64,000 bases of DNA. Source: Kocuria coralli. Lineage in GTDB: Bacteria; Actinomycetota; Actinomycetes; Actinomycetales; Micrococcaceae. Every line of letters begins with the position of its first letter. Within the stretch, counting starts at the first letter, position 1. Made by a program: the position numbers and the translations under genes. The notes under the pieces were generated by a model, which searched no databases, had not been told where the DNA came from, and was given only the letters and a program-made list of their open reading frames with translations. The stretch is from contig NZ_ML708625.1 in the NCBI RefSeq assembly GCF_008831305.1, positions 252 to 64,251 on the forward strand, given 5' to 3'. This document shows positions 16,499 to 25,365 of the stretch, one piece after another.

Positions 16499-18048
16499 GT
16501 ATGGAGCTGTTCTTCCTCATCATCTACTTCATGGCCATGATCGGCATCGGGCTGTGGTCCATGAGGAAAAGCACCGCTGATTCCGAGGCTTTTCTTCTCG
16601 GTGGGCGTAGCCTCGGCCCAGCCGTGACTGCTTTGCGCCTGCAGAGCACCTCCATGTCCGGATACATGTTCATGGGCGCTGGATCGCTTGCCAATACCCA
16701 GGGCTACTTCAGCATGTGGTATGCCCTGGGGGATGTCGGCGGCGGCGTGCTCAATCTCTCCATCCTCGGCCGCCGGATGCGCAAGTTGTCGCAGATGCTG
16801 GGAGCGATCACCTCGATCGGCTATCTGGAACATCGTTACCCGTCGGTGTGGACACGACTCATTGCGGCGCCGATCGCTCTTTTCTGCATGTTCTTCTACC
16901 TCCTCGCTCAATTCCTCGCTGGCGGTCAAGGCCTGTCCATGGTGACGGGCATTTCCTTGAACTGGTCGCTGATCATCGCCGTCGGGGTGATCGTCGGATA
17001 CACCTTCCTCGGTGGCTATCTCGCCGTCGCCTACAGCGATTTCGTGCAGGCCATCATCATGGTCGTCGGCATGCTGTGGATCCTGATCGCTTCCCTCCAG
17101 GCGGTCGGTGGACTCACGCAGGGCCATGAGGCGATCGGGAACATCAACGAGAACCTCCTGACCATGTGGGGCGCGGAGGGTCAGTACCTCGGCGCCTGGG
17201 GAGTCATCCTCGGGGCTCTGCTGGTGTTCTCCATCGGCTATCTCGGCTGGCCGCACGTGGTGGTGGGTCATATGTCGATGTCGCGACCTTCGGTCGCCCG
17301 CCAGGCGAGCATCTACTCGACCGGCTTCAACCTGCTGTTCATCCCGAGTGCCTACATCATCGGCATGCTCTCGCTGCTGATCGTGCCCAACCTGGACAAT
17401 CCGGAGCTGGCGATCTTCCAGGTCGCCGAGACGGTACTGCCCCCTGTCGCGGTGGGCATCGTGATGGCTGCGATCATGGCCGCGATCATGTCGACGGCCG
17501 ACGCGCTGCTGCTTCAGGCGGGAACCATCGCCTCTCACGATCTGTGGGCCCGTTTTACCAAGAGCGTCAACCCGAAGACTTCCGTCAACGTCTCCAGGCT
17601 GACGGTCCTCCTGCTCGCGGTCGTGGGCCTGGTGCTCGCGATGGCGAGGCCGCCCGGGGTCTTCAGCATCGTCGTGTTCGCCACGACCGTCCTCGGTTCC
17701 GCGTTCGTTCCGGCCTATGTCTGCGCGGTCTGGTGGAAGCGGGCGAACACCGTCGGTGCTCTGAGTTCGATGGTCGTCGGTACCGCCGCGGCCGTGACGG
17801 CGCAGGTCGTCGACTCTACGGAACTCCTCGGTGTCGACCCGATGGTCATCGGCATCGCCGGTTCGGTGCTGGCTATGGTGATCGGCTCCCTCACCACCCA
17901 GAAGAGCCATCCCGTGCCCGAGCGGATCGCCGAAGCCGTCCGTGAAGCGGGACGGGTGGCGCCGATTCCCGCCCGGCTCCTGATCGGCGAGGATGCCGCC
18001 CTGGCCTCTCAGCGCCCCGCCGACGTACCGGCCGGGCAGGAGCGGTAA
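16495..18048 (+). CDS. Sodium:solute symporter family protein
   Basis: The 517-residue protein has about 13 hydrophobic helices and SSS-family features: SEAFLLGGRSLGP after the first helix, a STSMSGYMFMGAGSL stretch in the second, and the long conserved segment MAAIMAAIMSTADALLLQAG in the ninth helix that carries sodium-binding Ser/Thr residues. It would import a small metabolite with sodium. The substrate is unknown; PutP- and acetate-type carriers share these features. It is translationally coupled to the upstream single-TM peptide and followed seven bases later by a co-directional unknown gene. Confidence 0.88.
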   Translation: MSMELFFLIIYFMAMIGIGLWSMRKSTADSEAFLLGGRSLGPAVTALRLQSTSMSGYMFMGAGSLANTQGYFSMWYALGDVGGGVLNLSILGRRMRKLSQMLGAITSIGYLEHRYPSVWTRLIAAPIALFCMFFYLLAQFLAGGQGLSMVTGISLNWSLIIAVGVIVGYTFLGGYLAVAYSDFVQAIIMVVGMLWILIASLQAVGGLTQGHEAIGNINENLLTMWGAEGQYLGAWGVILGALLVFSIGYLGWPHVVVGHMSMSRPSVARQASIYSTGFNLLFIPSAYIIGMLSLLIVPNLDNPELAIFQVAETVLPPVAVGIVMAAIMAAIMSTADALLLQAGTIASHDLWARFTKSVNPKTSVNVSRLTVLLLAVVGLVLAMARPPGVFSIVVFATTVLGSAFVPAYVCAVWWKRANTVGALSSMVVGTAAAVTAQVVDSTELLGVDPMVIGIAGSVLAMVIGSLTTQKSHPVPERIAEAVREAGRVAPIPARLLIGEDAALASQRPADVPAGQER

Positions 18049-18055
18049 GGACTCC

Positions 18056-18631
18056 ATGCCAGTGCCTTCGAATGCTGCCTCCGGCGGCCAGGCGGCGGAG
18101 TCCGTTCCGCTGCCGGCCCCGGAGGCCGTCCGCCGCCCTCTGGTCTCGAGCGCTGATGCGATCAAGCGGATGAGCAGCCGGCTCCGGGACGATCGCACCC
18201 TCAACGCCGAACTGGTCCATCACCCCATGCTCGGCGTCGAGTTCCGGATGTCCGGAAACAGCCGGCGGAGGCGTCCGATCGAGCCCCGCGCGCTGCTCGC
18301 TCATGCCGTGGTGGACCTCGTGGGCGGACGTGCGTATGTGACCGAGCCCTGGAACCGTCAGGACTTCTTCCCGCGCCCTGACTCAGCAGCCTCGGACCGT
18401 GACCCTCAACCGCGGCTGGCTCGTGACACGGCGATCGACGCCGCGCGGGAGCTCATGCTCGGCGTGCTCTTCCGACGCCGTCGCCTGGGCTCGGACCTCG
18501 ACCTCCACGTCAACGGGGAACCACTGCTCTTCGGCAAACCCAACTGGTGGATCACAGCGGGTGCGGACGAGAAACCGGTTGAGGTCCTCGTGGACGCCAT
18601 GACCGGCAAGCACTTCGTCTTCCGTGCCTGA
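18056..18631 (+). CDS. Conserved-looking protein of unknown function
   Basis: The 191-residue product has no signal peptide or membrane helix. It has a disordered N-terminus, then a region with ALLAHAVVDLVGGRAYVTEPW and a C-terminal VEVLVDAMTGKHFVF that looks like a short beta-rich PepSY-like or binding module. ATG at 18056 follows TAAGGA at good spacing. It is the third gene of the symporter operon, so a role in use or sensing of the transported solute is possible. I do not recognise the family. Confidence 0.6.
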   Translation: MPVPSNAASGGQAAESVPLPAPEAVRRPLVSSADAIKRMSSRLRDDRTLNAELVHHPMLGVEFRMSGNSRRRRPIEPRALLAHAVVDLVGGRAYVTEPWNRQDFFPRPDSAASDRDPQPRLARDTAIDAARELMLGVLFRRRRLGSDLDLHVNGEPLLFGKPNWWITAGADEKPVEVLVDAMTGKHFVFRA

Positions 18632-18658
18632 GAAGCGATCTGACGAGCCGGTGCATGC

Positions 18659-19474
18659 TCAGTGCCTGCGCCAGTATCCGGTGAAGTCGACCGCCGTCTT
18701 GGCCAGTCCGCATTCGTTCACCAGGTACCGGCGGCCGCCCGTCGCGAGCTGCTGTTCGCCGGCCAGGAAGGCGCTGACGGGCTCCTCGCCAAGCGCGACG
18801 GAACGCAGCTCCTCCAGAGCCGCGGCGCCGGGAGCAGCCCCATCCCCTTGGCCGTCACGCACGATCCACCGGACGTCGACGCCCCGAGGTGCGACGACGG
18901 TTTGCTGGTCTTCGGCGTCGGGCACCTCGATGATCGCCGTCCCCGTGGACTCTGCGGGAAGATCCCGCAGGATGCCCAGCACAGCCGGCAGGGCGCTCTC
19001 GTCGCCCGCGAGGATGACCCGCGTCGCCCCGGCAACCGGCCGGTATCCGCATCCCTGGTCGATCAGCGCCACGGGGGCACCGACCGGGAGGGTGCCCGCC
19101 CACGGGCCCGCGATCCCCTCGCTGCCGTGCACCACGAAGTCGATATCCAACTCGGCGGGGGAGGTCCCGGAGGACCCACGGAACTCGCGCACCGTGTAGT
19201 TGCGGATCACGGGCCGGGTGGCCTTCGGCAGGGTGAGATAACGCAGGTAGCCCCCGATGTTGAACTTGTCGCTGAGCTTGTCGAAACGGGTGCTGTCGGA
19301 GACGGGGAGGGCCAGCCGGAACCATTGGTCGAAGCCGAGGTTCCGCCACTGCGCGAGGTCTTCTCCGCCGATGGTGACCCGCACGAAATGGGGTGAGATC
19401 CGCTCGGCTCGGACGACTTCGGCTGTGACCAGGCCGGAGCCCGCGTGACTGACGGCGATATTGCTCGATGGCAT
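18659..19474 (-). CDS. Siderophore-interacting protein (FAD-binding ferric-siderophore reductase)
   Basis: The 271-residue protein belongs to the ViuB/SIP family, cytosolic flavoproteins that release iron from ferric siderophores by reduction. The FAD motif is seen as VIRNYTVREF, followed by DIDFVVHGSEGIAGPWA, and a C-terminal SIP domain contains LAGDESALPAV and AGEQQLA. ATG at 19474 has GGAGGAA upstream. A near-perfect IdeR/DtxR-type box lies 33 bases before the start, which fits iron-repressed expression. No siderophore synthesis or uptake genes are in the window. Confidence 0.9.
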   Translation of the reverse strand: MPSSNIAVSHAGSGLVTAEVVRAERISPHFVRVTIGGEDLAQWRNLGFDQWFRLALPVSDSTRFDKLSDKFNIGGYLRYLTLPKATRPVIRNYTVREFRGSSGTSPAELDIDFVVHGSEGIAGPWAGTLPVGAPVALIDQGCGYRPVAGATRVILAGDESALPAVLGILRDLPAESTGTAIIEVPDAEDQQTVVAPRGVDVRWIVRDGQGDGAAPGAAALEELRSVALGEEPVSAFLAGEQQLATGGRRYLVNECGLAKTAVDFTGYWRRH

Positions 19475-19506
19475 CGAGTTCCTCCATGGTGGCTGCTCAT
19501 CATCTG

Positions 19507-19524
19507 ACTTAGGTCACCCTAAGT
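19507..19524. promoter_or_regulatory. IdeR/DtxR iron box
   Basis: ACTTAGGTCACCCTAAGT is nearly palindromic and matches the TTAGGTTAGCCTAACCTAA-type consensus of iron-dependent actinobacterial repressors. It lies just upstream of the siderophore-interacting protein gene. Confidence 0.75.
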
Positions 19525-19718
19525 TATACCTCAGGGCTGCTCCATGACAGTGATTCGATCGTGAGCCCACCCGCCGGTCGCCTCTATTCCCGCGGAGGGG
19601 ATCGGCGCATACTGACTCGTGAGCCGGCAGCGGAGGCGGCGCGAGGTTCCCCGCCAAGCGCCCAGCCGCCTTGCCCGTTCGAGGGCGATCCGAGGGCCAT
19701 CCGAGGAAAGAGCGCATC

Positions 19719-20342
19719 ATGACTGGTCACGTCAATATCGATCTGTTCACAACCCTCGATGGCGTCGCCCAGGCGCCGGGCGGGCCCGACGAGGACCCCT
19801 CGAACGGGTTCCGCTTCGGCGGCTGGCAGGCGCCCCTGCCAAGCGACGCCGTCGGACGCAGCGCTGCCGAGCACATCGAGGCCTACGACGCGATGGTGCT
19901 GGGCCGCCGGACCTACGACATCTTCGCGTCGTACTGGCCTTTCCACACCACGGGTCCCGAGGGCTACATCGGACGGAAATTCGACGCCATCCCGAAGTAC
20001 GTCGCATCCCGGGCGACACCGGAGCTGACTTGGCAGGGGAGTGAGCGCATCGGCAGCGATCTCCACCGCGAGATCGCGCAGATCCGGGCATCGCACCAGA
20101 ACATCGGGGTGATCGGCAGCATCGACTTCGTTCAGACGCTGCTCACCGAGCTGCTCTTCGACGAACTGCGCCTGTGGGTCTATCCGATCGTGCTCGGCGG
20201 CGGGAAGAAGGTCTTCCCGGACGGCGCCTCACCGGCTCGCCTGCGTCTGCTCGACGATGCCGTCACCGGCGACGGCGGCACGGTCCTGCTCCGGTACGGG
20301 CCGCTCGAGGGGGCTCCCGAGACCGGCACGATGAGCGACTGA
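19719..20342 (+). CDS. RibD C-terminal / dihydrofolate reductase-like protein
   Basis: The 207-residue protein has the RibD_C fold: an N-terminal strand with FTTLDGVAQAP, then MVLGRRTYDIFASYWP and the nucleotide-binding segment NIGVIGSIDFVQTLL, ending with LWVYPIVLGGGKKVF. These are the usual marks of the YyaP/YwjB group of NADPH-dependent reductases whose substrates are mostly unknown. ATG at 19719 follows GAGGAAAG. The gene is convergent with the PPOX gene, eight bases away. It is unlikely to be the cellular FolA. Confidence 0.82.
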   Translation: MTGHVNIDLFTTLDGVAQAPGGPDEDPSNGFRFGGWQAPLPSDAVGRSAAEHIEAYDAMVLGRRTYDIFASYWPFHTTGPEGYIGRKFDAIPKYVASRATPELTWQGSERIGSDLHREIAQIRASHQNIGVIGSIDFVQTLLTELLFDELRLWVYPIVLGGGKKVFPDGASPARLRLLDDAVTGDGGTVLLRYGPLEGAPETGTMSD

Positions 20343-20350
20343 GCCTGAGC

Positions 20351-20836
20351 TCAGAGGTCGGTGGTCCCCGAGATGCCGGGGCCGTCCGTGCCACGGATCT
20401 TCGAGACGAGGATCTTCGCCGCCGCCACGGCCTTGTTGCCGGGAACGCCCCAGTACTGGGCCGAGACTCCCGTGACCTTGAGCAGGCTGAGGTTCGGGTC
20501 CTCCTTGCCGCCGTCGAAGTAGGAGTCGACCTGGCCGTCCCACAGCTCATCGACCTTGGCGCGGTCCTCGACGAACTCGGCGAGTCCGGCGACCGAGAGC
20601 CACGAGCCCGTCTCCGCGAAGGCCAGGTTCACCTCGGGGTTCTGGGCGATGGCATCGGCCTGGTCGCCCTGACGGCCGATGAAGAACCACACGACAGCGT
20701 CGTCGGTGACCTCCTGCGGCGTCATCGGGTGCGACACGATCTTGCCGTCCTTGGTAGCCGTGGACAGCATGACGAAGCGCTCCGACCGCATGACTTCGAC
20801 GACCTGCTCCTGGCTCAGTTCCTCTGATGTGCTCAC
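20351..20836 (-). CDS. Pyridoxamine 5'-phosphate oxidase family (general stress protein 26-like)
   Basis: The 161-residue protein has a split-barrel flavin-binding fold: RFVMLSTATKDGKIVSHPM, then VVWFFIGRQGDQADAIAQNPEVNLAF, and a YWGVPG C-terminal motif typical of the general stress protein 26 group. Members bind FMN or F420 and act in redox stress. I chose GTG 20836 because AAGGAG lies five bases before it, while GTG 20842 overlaps that site. Confidence 0.8.
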   Translation of the reverse strand: MSTSEELSQEQVVEVMRSERFVMLSTATKDGKIVSHPMTPQEVTDDAVVWFFIGRQGDQADAIAQNPEVNLAFAETGSWLSVAGLAEFVEDRAKVDELWDGQVDSYFDGGKEDPNLSLLKVTGVSAQYWGVPGNKAVAAAKILVSKIRGTDGPGISGTTDL

Positions 20837-20902
20837 TGCCACTCCTTCGTGATCGGCTTCACGGCCACCTTACTCATTCGGGCACGATCCGTCCGGGCTG
20901 GA

Positions 20903-22048
20903 CTACGACGTCGTATCGTCGTCGTCCGTGGCGTACTGCAGCTGACGCTCGCGCTGGCCGTGGGTGAGTTTGCGCAGGTCGGTCCTGCTGTCGAAGCTCG
21001 AGCCCAGCCCGCCGGCCACGACCCCGAGTGCGGCGCTGAGCCAGGCGATGTCCAGATAGTTGGTGAACCGGACCTCGGTCGTGTCGAGGATCGTGGCCAT
21101 GAACTCCGGGGCGATGATGATCAGCCCGCCCAGGAGGATCAGCACCACGAGGGAGAGGTAGAGCGCGGCCACGCAGATCAGCAGGGTCAAGATCGTCGAC
21201 AGGTTGTAGAGCACCACCACCCGGCTCAGGCGTTCGTAGATGGGCCTGTCCCACAGGCCGTTGCTGACGATGAGCCAGGACACCATGACCACCACCGCCA
21301 CGACCCCGATGGATATCAGCCTGGCCGTGGACAGGTAGGCGGCCATCTGCCAGATCGAGCTGTAGAAGATGCCGAAGGCACCGGTGGCGGCTGCTGCCGC
21401 CAGGGCGCTGGACAGGCGCGGGGCGGTGCGCCAGGGGTCGTTTGCCATGGTCATCCCCAGCACGGTGCGGACCGATCCCGCACCGCCCTTGGACCGGAGG
21501 GCCTGATGGCCGCCGGAGTGCTCGGACCACTGCGTCCACCGAAGACCCTGCTGCGACCGGTCGTCGTCGTGCTCCGACATGGCACCGGCTCCGGCATCGG
21601 ACCGCACGGCACCGGACGGGGCAGGACCGGACGGCGAGGCCGGTGGTATCAGGCGGGCCATGCAGTCCATGAGCACCGTCAGGATGCGCCGTTTGGTCGC
21701 CACCGCGCCCAGGGTGGGGCAGGAGACCACACCCACGTTGTGCTCGGGGAAGACCTCGGCCACCAGCGGCCGTTCCCCGGAATGGCGGGGGATCTCGGTG
21801 AGCAGGAGGACGGCGTCGACGTGGTCGTACTCACCGGCCAGCCGCCCCGCCGAGGCGATGTCCAGGGTGTTGTCCGGGCGCAGCCGGATGGTCTCGGTCC
21901 GGGTGATCAGTTCCACCTCGCGCGAATACGCCTGCCTCATGCGGGCTTCGAGCTTGTCCTGGATCTTGTTGACCCTGCGACTGGGCAGGCCGGGATCGCT
22001 GAGCAGGAGGACGCGCATACGGTGGGCTCCGGCGACGTCGTCGGCCAT
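20903..22048 (-). CDS. Membrane protein of unknown function with N-terminal soluble domain
   Basis: The 381-residue protein begins at ATG 22048 with GGAGGAAAGA upstream. Residues about 1-130 form a soluble alpha/beta-looking domain (MRVLLLSDPGLP, DAVLLLTEIPRH). A low-complexity linker follows (about 135-190), then five or so hydrophobic helices (about 215-355). The C-terminus is charged. The layout resembles actinobacterial proteins of unknown function; I do not recognise a catalytic motif. It is transcribed in the same direction as the upstream MFS exporter, 118 bases away. Confidence 0.65.
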   Translation of the reverse strand: MADDVAGAHRMRVLLLSDPGLPSRRVNKIQDKLEARMRQAYSREVELITRTETIRLRPDNTLDIASAGRLAGEYDHVDAVLLLTEIPRHSGERPLVAEVFPEHNVGVVSCPTLGAVATKRRILTVLMDCMARLIPPASPSGPAPSGAVRSDAGAGAMSEHDDDRSQQGLRWTQWSEHSGGHQALRSKGGAGSVRTVLGMTMANDPWRTAPRLSSALAAAAATGAFGIFYSSIWQMAAYLSTARLISIGVVAVVVMVSWLIVSNGLWDRPIYERLSRVVVLYNLSTILTLLICVAALYLSLVVLILLGGLIIIAPEFMATILDTTEVRFTNYLDIAWLSAALGVVAGGLGSSFDSRTDLRKLTHGQRERQLQYATDDDDTTS

Positions 22049-22166
22049 TCTTTCCTCCGGACCGTTGGGGGACTGGTACTGGCGGAACCCGGTCGACCGC
22101 ACTCGGGACGACGCTCAGGACCTCGGCGAAAGCGTCTGCGGCCATCGGGCCGGGGTGACCAGTACA

Positions 22167-23381
22167 TCAGGAAGGGTCCCGTCGCTGCATGACCAGCACG
22201 GCGACGGCGCACAACAGGCCGGCGACCACGATGGCGGCCGACCACAGCACGATCGAGGGCCAGCCGAAAGCGCTCCAGAGATGCGTCGAGAGCGTTCCGG
22301 AGATCGAGGAGCCGGCGTAGTAGAACACCAGATAGGCGCTGGAGGCCCGTGCGGTGCTCAGCCGCATCCGGTGGGCACGATCCACCACCCACCCGCTGAG
22401 CATGGAATGGGTCCCCATGAAGGAGAACGTGAGCAGCCCCAGGCCGACCAGTATCGTGGCGACCAGATCCGGGCTGGTCACCCCCACCGCCGCGCCCATG
22501 AACAGCAAGCCCAGGATCACCGTGACCGGACGGCCCAGGCGCTCCGCCACCCGGCGGAAGACCGCCGGTGCCAGGATGCCGATGGGATAGGCCAGGTAGA
22601 CCACGGCGGCCTCGCTGCCCATGCTGAACGGATCGGCCTCGAGGCGAAGGGCGATCGCGTTGTACGCGCCCACGAAAACGGTCATGATCACGGCGCCGAG
22701 CAGGCAGATGAACGCCACCTGCCCGTTGCGCAGGACGGTGAACGTGCCGAAGAAGATCTCCCGGGCCGGCATGCCGTAACCGCGCCCTTTGTCGATGGGC
22801 AGGGCGAAGACCACGACCGCGCCGATGAGCACCGAGAACACGCCGAGGGCGTAGGCGGACAGCTGCCACCCGCCGAGCTCGGAGAGGGGCCCGGGCAGCA
22901 GCCGGCCCAGCGCCCCGCCCATGGCGGTCCCGGCGATATAGAGCGCATTGGCCTTGGCGTGCGCCGCGTTGTCCACCTGCTCGCGCAGATACGCCAGTGC
23001 GATAGCGGGCAGGCCGGCGAGCGCGAGCCCGGAGGCGGCCCTGAGCACCAGGAAGACCTCCCAGGTGGGCGCCATCGCGCACGCGATCGTGAAGACCCCC
23101 GAGAGCACCAGGGAGCCGGCCATGACCCAGATCCGGCCCAGCAGGTCGGCTAGGGGGCCGGCCAGGAGCAGGCCGACGACAATGGCGAGCGTGGTCGCGG
23201 ACAGCGCCGCACCGGTGACGCCTTCGGCCACGCCGAAGGAGCGCGCGAACTGCGGCAGCAGGGGCTGTACGAAGTAGATGAGGGCGAAGTTCGCCAGCCC
23301 GCCCAGGGAGAGCGTGGCCAGGATACGGCGGTACTGCGGCGAGCCCGCGGGAAAGCCGGGGGAGGGAGTGCGGATCGGCAT
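22167..23381 (-). CDS. MFS transporter, YnfM/arabinose-efflux type
   Basis: The 404-residue protein has twelve predicted helices and the major facilitator motif between helices 2 and 3 (LAGPLADLLGRIWVM). Its early NFALIYFVQPLLPQFARSFGV is typical of the YnfM group of exporters. ATG at 23381 follows GAGAGGAG; the open frame extends further upstream but without support. It is divergent from arc/mpa. The exported compound is unknown. Confidence 0.85.
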   Translation of the reverse strand: MPIRTPSPGFPAGSPQYRRILATLSLGGLANFALIYFVQPLLPQFARSFGVAEGVTGAALSATTLAIVVGLLLAGPLADLLGRIWVMAGSLVLSGVFTIACAMAPTWEVFLVLRAASGLALAGLPAIALAYLREQVDNAAHAKANALYIAGTAMGGALGRLLPGPLSELGGWQLSAYALGVFSVLIGAVVVFALPIDKGRGYGMPAREIFFGTFTVLRNGQVAFICLLGAVIMTVFVGAYNAIALRLEADPFSMGSEAAVVYLAYPIGILAPAVFRRVAERLGRPVTVILGLLFMGAAVGVTSPDLVATILVGLGLLTFSFMGTHSMLSGWVVDRAHRMRLSTARASSAYLVFYYAGSSISGTLSTHLWSAFGWPSIVLWSAAIVVAGLLCAVAVLVMQRRDPS

Positions 23382-23583
23382 CGTTCTCCTCTCTCTCCCG
23401 GTCCTACCGGTCGCTGGTCTGCCCTGGTCACCATAAGCACATCTGCGGCCGACGCTGTTCGCGACCCGGGCAGCGGTGCCGTGCCGGTGCGGTGGGCGGA
23501 GGCCGCGGGCATAGAGTTGGGTGGTACGCGAATTCCCCTCCGAGCCGGGCTGTGGATTGCCCGGATAAGGACTGACGACGACG

Positions 23584-25365
23584 ATGACCGGCACCCCTTC
23601 GAGTTCATCCCCCTCCTCCGCCGGGCCCGGCGGCTCCGGCGACGATCAGCGCGCCCAGCAGCTGGCCACCGCCCATCGGCAGGTGGTGGCGATCGTCCGC
23701 GAGGAGAAGCGAGCCCTGGACCGTCAGCTGGCCACTGCCGGGCAGCAGAACCAGAAGCTCCGGACCGCCCTCGAAGGTGCCCGCGACCAGATCACGAAGC
23801 TCAAGAAGGCGCTCGAGCACGACCTCGAGCTGCCCCTGTCCGTGGGCACGCTGATCCGGGTGGTCGCTGCCGGGGATTCCCCCGGGACCACGAGCGTGAG
23901 TGCGGATGCGATGCTGGCCGGGCGCAGCGTGCGCTGCCCGATCTCGCCGCTGGTTCCCCGGGGATCGCTCGAGCCGGGGTGCCAGATCCTGGTGGACGAG
24001 CACTCCGTGGTCGTCGCGGCGCTGGGATACGAGGCGACAGGAGAGCTGGCCAGCGTGCGCGAGGTCGTCGACGGGAGCCGTCTGGTGACCGTCGGCCGTT
24101 CCGACGAGGAACGGGTCCTGCGCATGTCGGGTGCGCTGCGGGAGAACCCCCCGCAGCCGGGGCAGACGGTCAGCATCGACCACCGCACGGGCTTCGCCCT
24201 GGAGGTGGTCCAGCGCACCGGAATGGAGGAGCTGGTCCTCGAGGAGGTCCCCAACGTCCGCTACGAGGACATCGGCGGTCTCCGGGAGGAGATCGAGCAG
24301 ATCCAGGACGCCGTCGAGCTGCCGTTCGTCCACCCAGACCTGTACCGTCAGCACCGGCTGACCCCGCCCAAGGGCATCCTGCTCTACGGCCCGCCCGGTA
24401 ACGGCAAGACCATGATCGCCAAGGCGGTGGCCCGCTCCCTGGCCGAACGCGCCGCCGAGAAATCGGGACGGGAGCAGGCCAAGGGCTACTTCCTGAACAT
24501 CAAGGGCCCAGAACTGCTGGACAAGTACGTGGGGGAGACCGAACGGCAGATCCGGCAGATCTTCAGCCGTGCCCGCGAACAGGCGGAGGCCGGGATCCCG
24601 GTGGTGGTCTTCTTCGACGAGATGGACTCCCTGTTCCGCACCCGCGGCTCGGGGGTCTCCTCGGACGTGGAGACCACGATCGTGCCGCAGCTGCTCACCG
24701 AGATCGACGGTGTGGAGAAGCTGGACAACGTGATCATCGTGGGCGCGACCAACCGCGAGGACATGATCGACCCCGCCGTGCTGCGCCCCGGCCGGCTGGA
24801 CGTCAAGATCCGCATCGACCGGCCCGACGCCACCGGCGCCCGGGAGATCTTCGCCCTGTACCTGACCCCGGACCTCCCCCTGCACCAGGAGGAGGTCATC
24901 GCCGCCGGGTCCCGGGAATCTGCGGTGGACGCGCTGATCGATTCCGGTGTCCGGGCCATGTACGCCCAGACCGACGCCACCCGGTTCCTGGAGATCACCT
25001 ACAAGGACGGCGAACGCGAGACCCTCTGGTTCTCCGACTTCGTCTCGGGCGCCGTGATCCGCAATATCGTCGACCGCGCCAAGAAGCAGGCCATCAAGGA
25101 CCTCCTGACCCGCGGGGTCCGCGGGATCACCCGGGAGCACATCCGCAGCGCCGTGGCCCAGGAGTTCATGGAGCAGCAGGACCTGCCCGACACCTCCGAT
25201 CCCGACGACTGGGCGCGGATCTCCGGGCGGCGCGGGGATACCATCGCGGACCTGCGCATCGTCATGCACCGCGGCCCCCGCCCGGGCGATGCCACCGGCG
25301 CGCTGCCGGTCGTCGCCCCTCCGGCGGACGGCACGTCCTCCGACGACGACGGGGCCGGCTCATGA
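23584..25365 (+). CDS. arc: ARC/Mpa, AAA ATPase of the pupylation system
   Basis: The 593-residue ring ATPase recognises Pup and unfolds pupylated proteins. It has an N-terminal coiled coil (about 22-80) that binds Pup, two OB-type domains (about 85-220), Walker A GPPGNGKT (269-276), Walker B FFDEMD (343-348) and an arginine-finger region NREDMIDPAVLRPGRLD. In mycobacterial Mpa the C-terminus ends in a Gln-Tyr-Leu that docks on the 20S proteasome. This protein ends in an acidic DDDGAGS tail with no such tyrosine, in keeping with the lack of prcBA in the operon. The dop start overlaps its stop. Confidence 0.93.
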   Translation: MTGTPSSSSPSSAGPGGSGDDQRAQQLATAHRQVVAIVREEKRALDRQLATAGQQNQKLRTALEGARDQITKLKKALEHDLELPLSVGTLIRVVAAGDSPGTTSVSADAMLAGRSVRCPISPLVPRGSLEPGCQILVDEHSVVVAALGYEATGELASVREVVDGSRLVTVGRSDEERVLRMSGALRENPPQPGQTVSIDHRTGFALEVVQRTGMEELVLEEVPNVRYEDIGGLREEIEQIQDAVELPFVHPDLYRQHRLTPPKGILLYGPPGNGKTMIAKAVARSLAERAAEKSGREQAKGYFLNIKGPELLDKYVGETERQIRQIFSRAREQAEAGIPVVVFFDEMDSLFRTRGSGVSSDVETTIVPQLLTEIDGVEKLDNVIIVGATNREDMIDPAVLRPGRLDVKIRIDRPDATGAREIFALYLTPDLPLHQEEVIAAGSRESAVDALIDSGVRAMYAQTDATRFLEITYKDGERETLWFSDFVSGAVIRNIVDRAKKQAIKDLLTRGVRGITREHIRSAVAQEFMEQQDLPDTSDPDDWARISGRRGDTIADLRIVMHRGPRPGDATGALPVVAPPADGTSSDDDGAGS

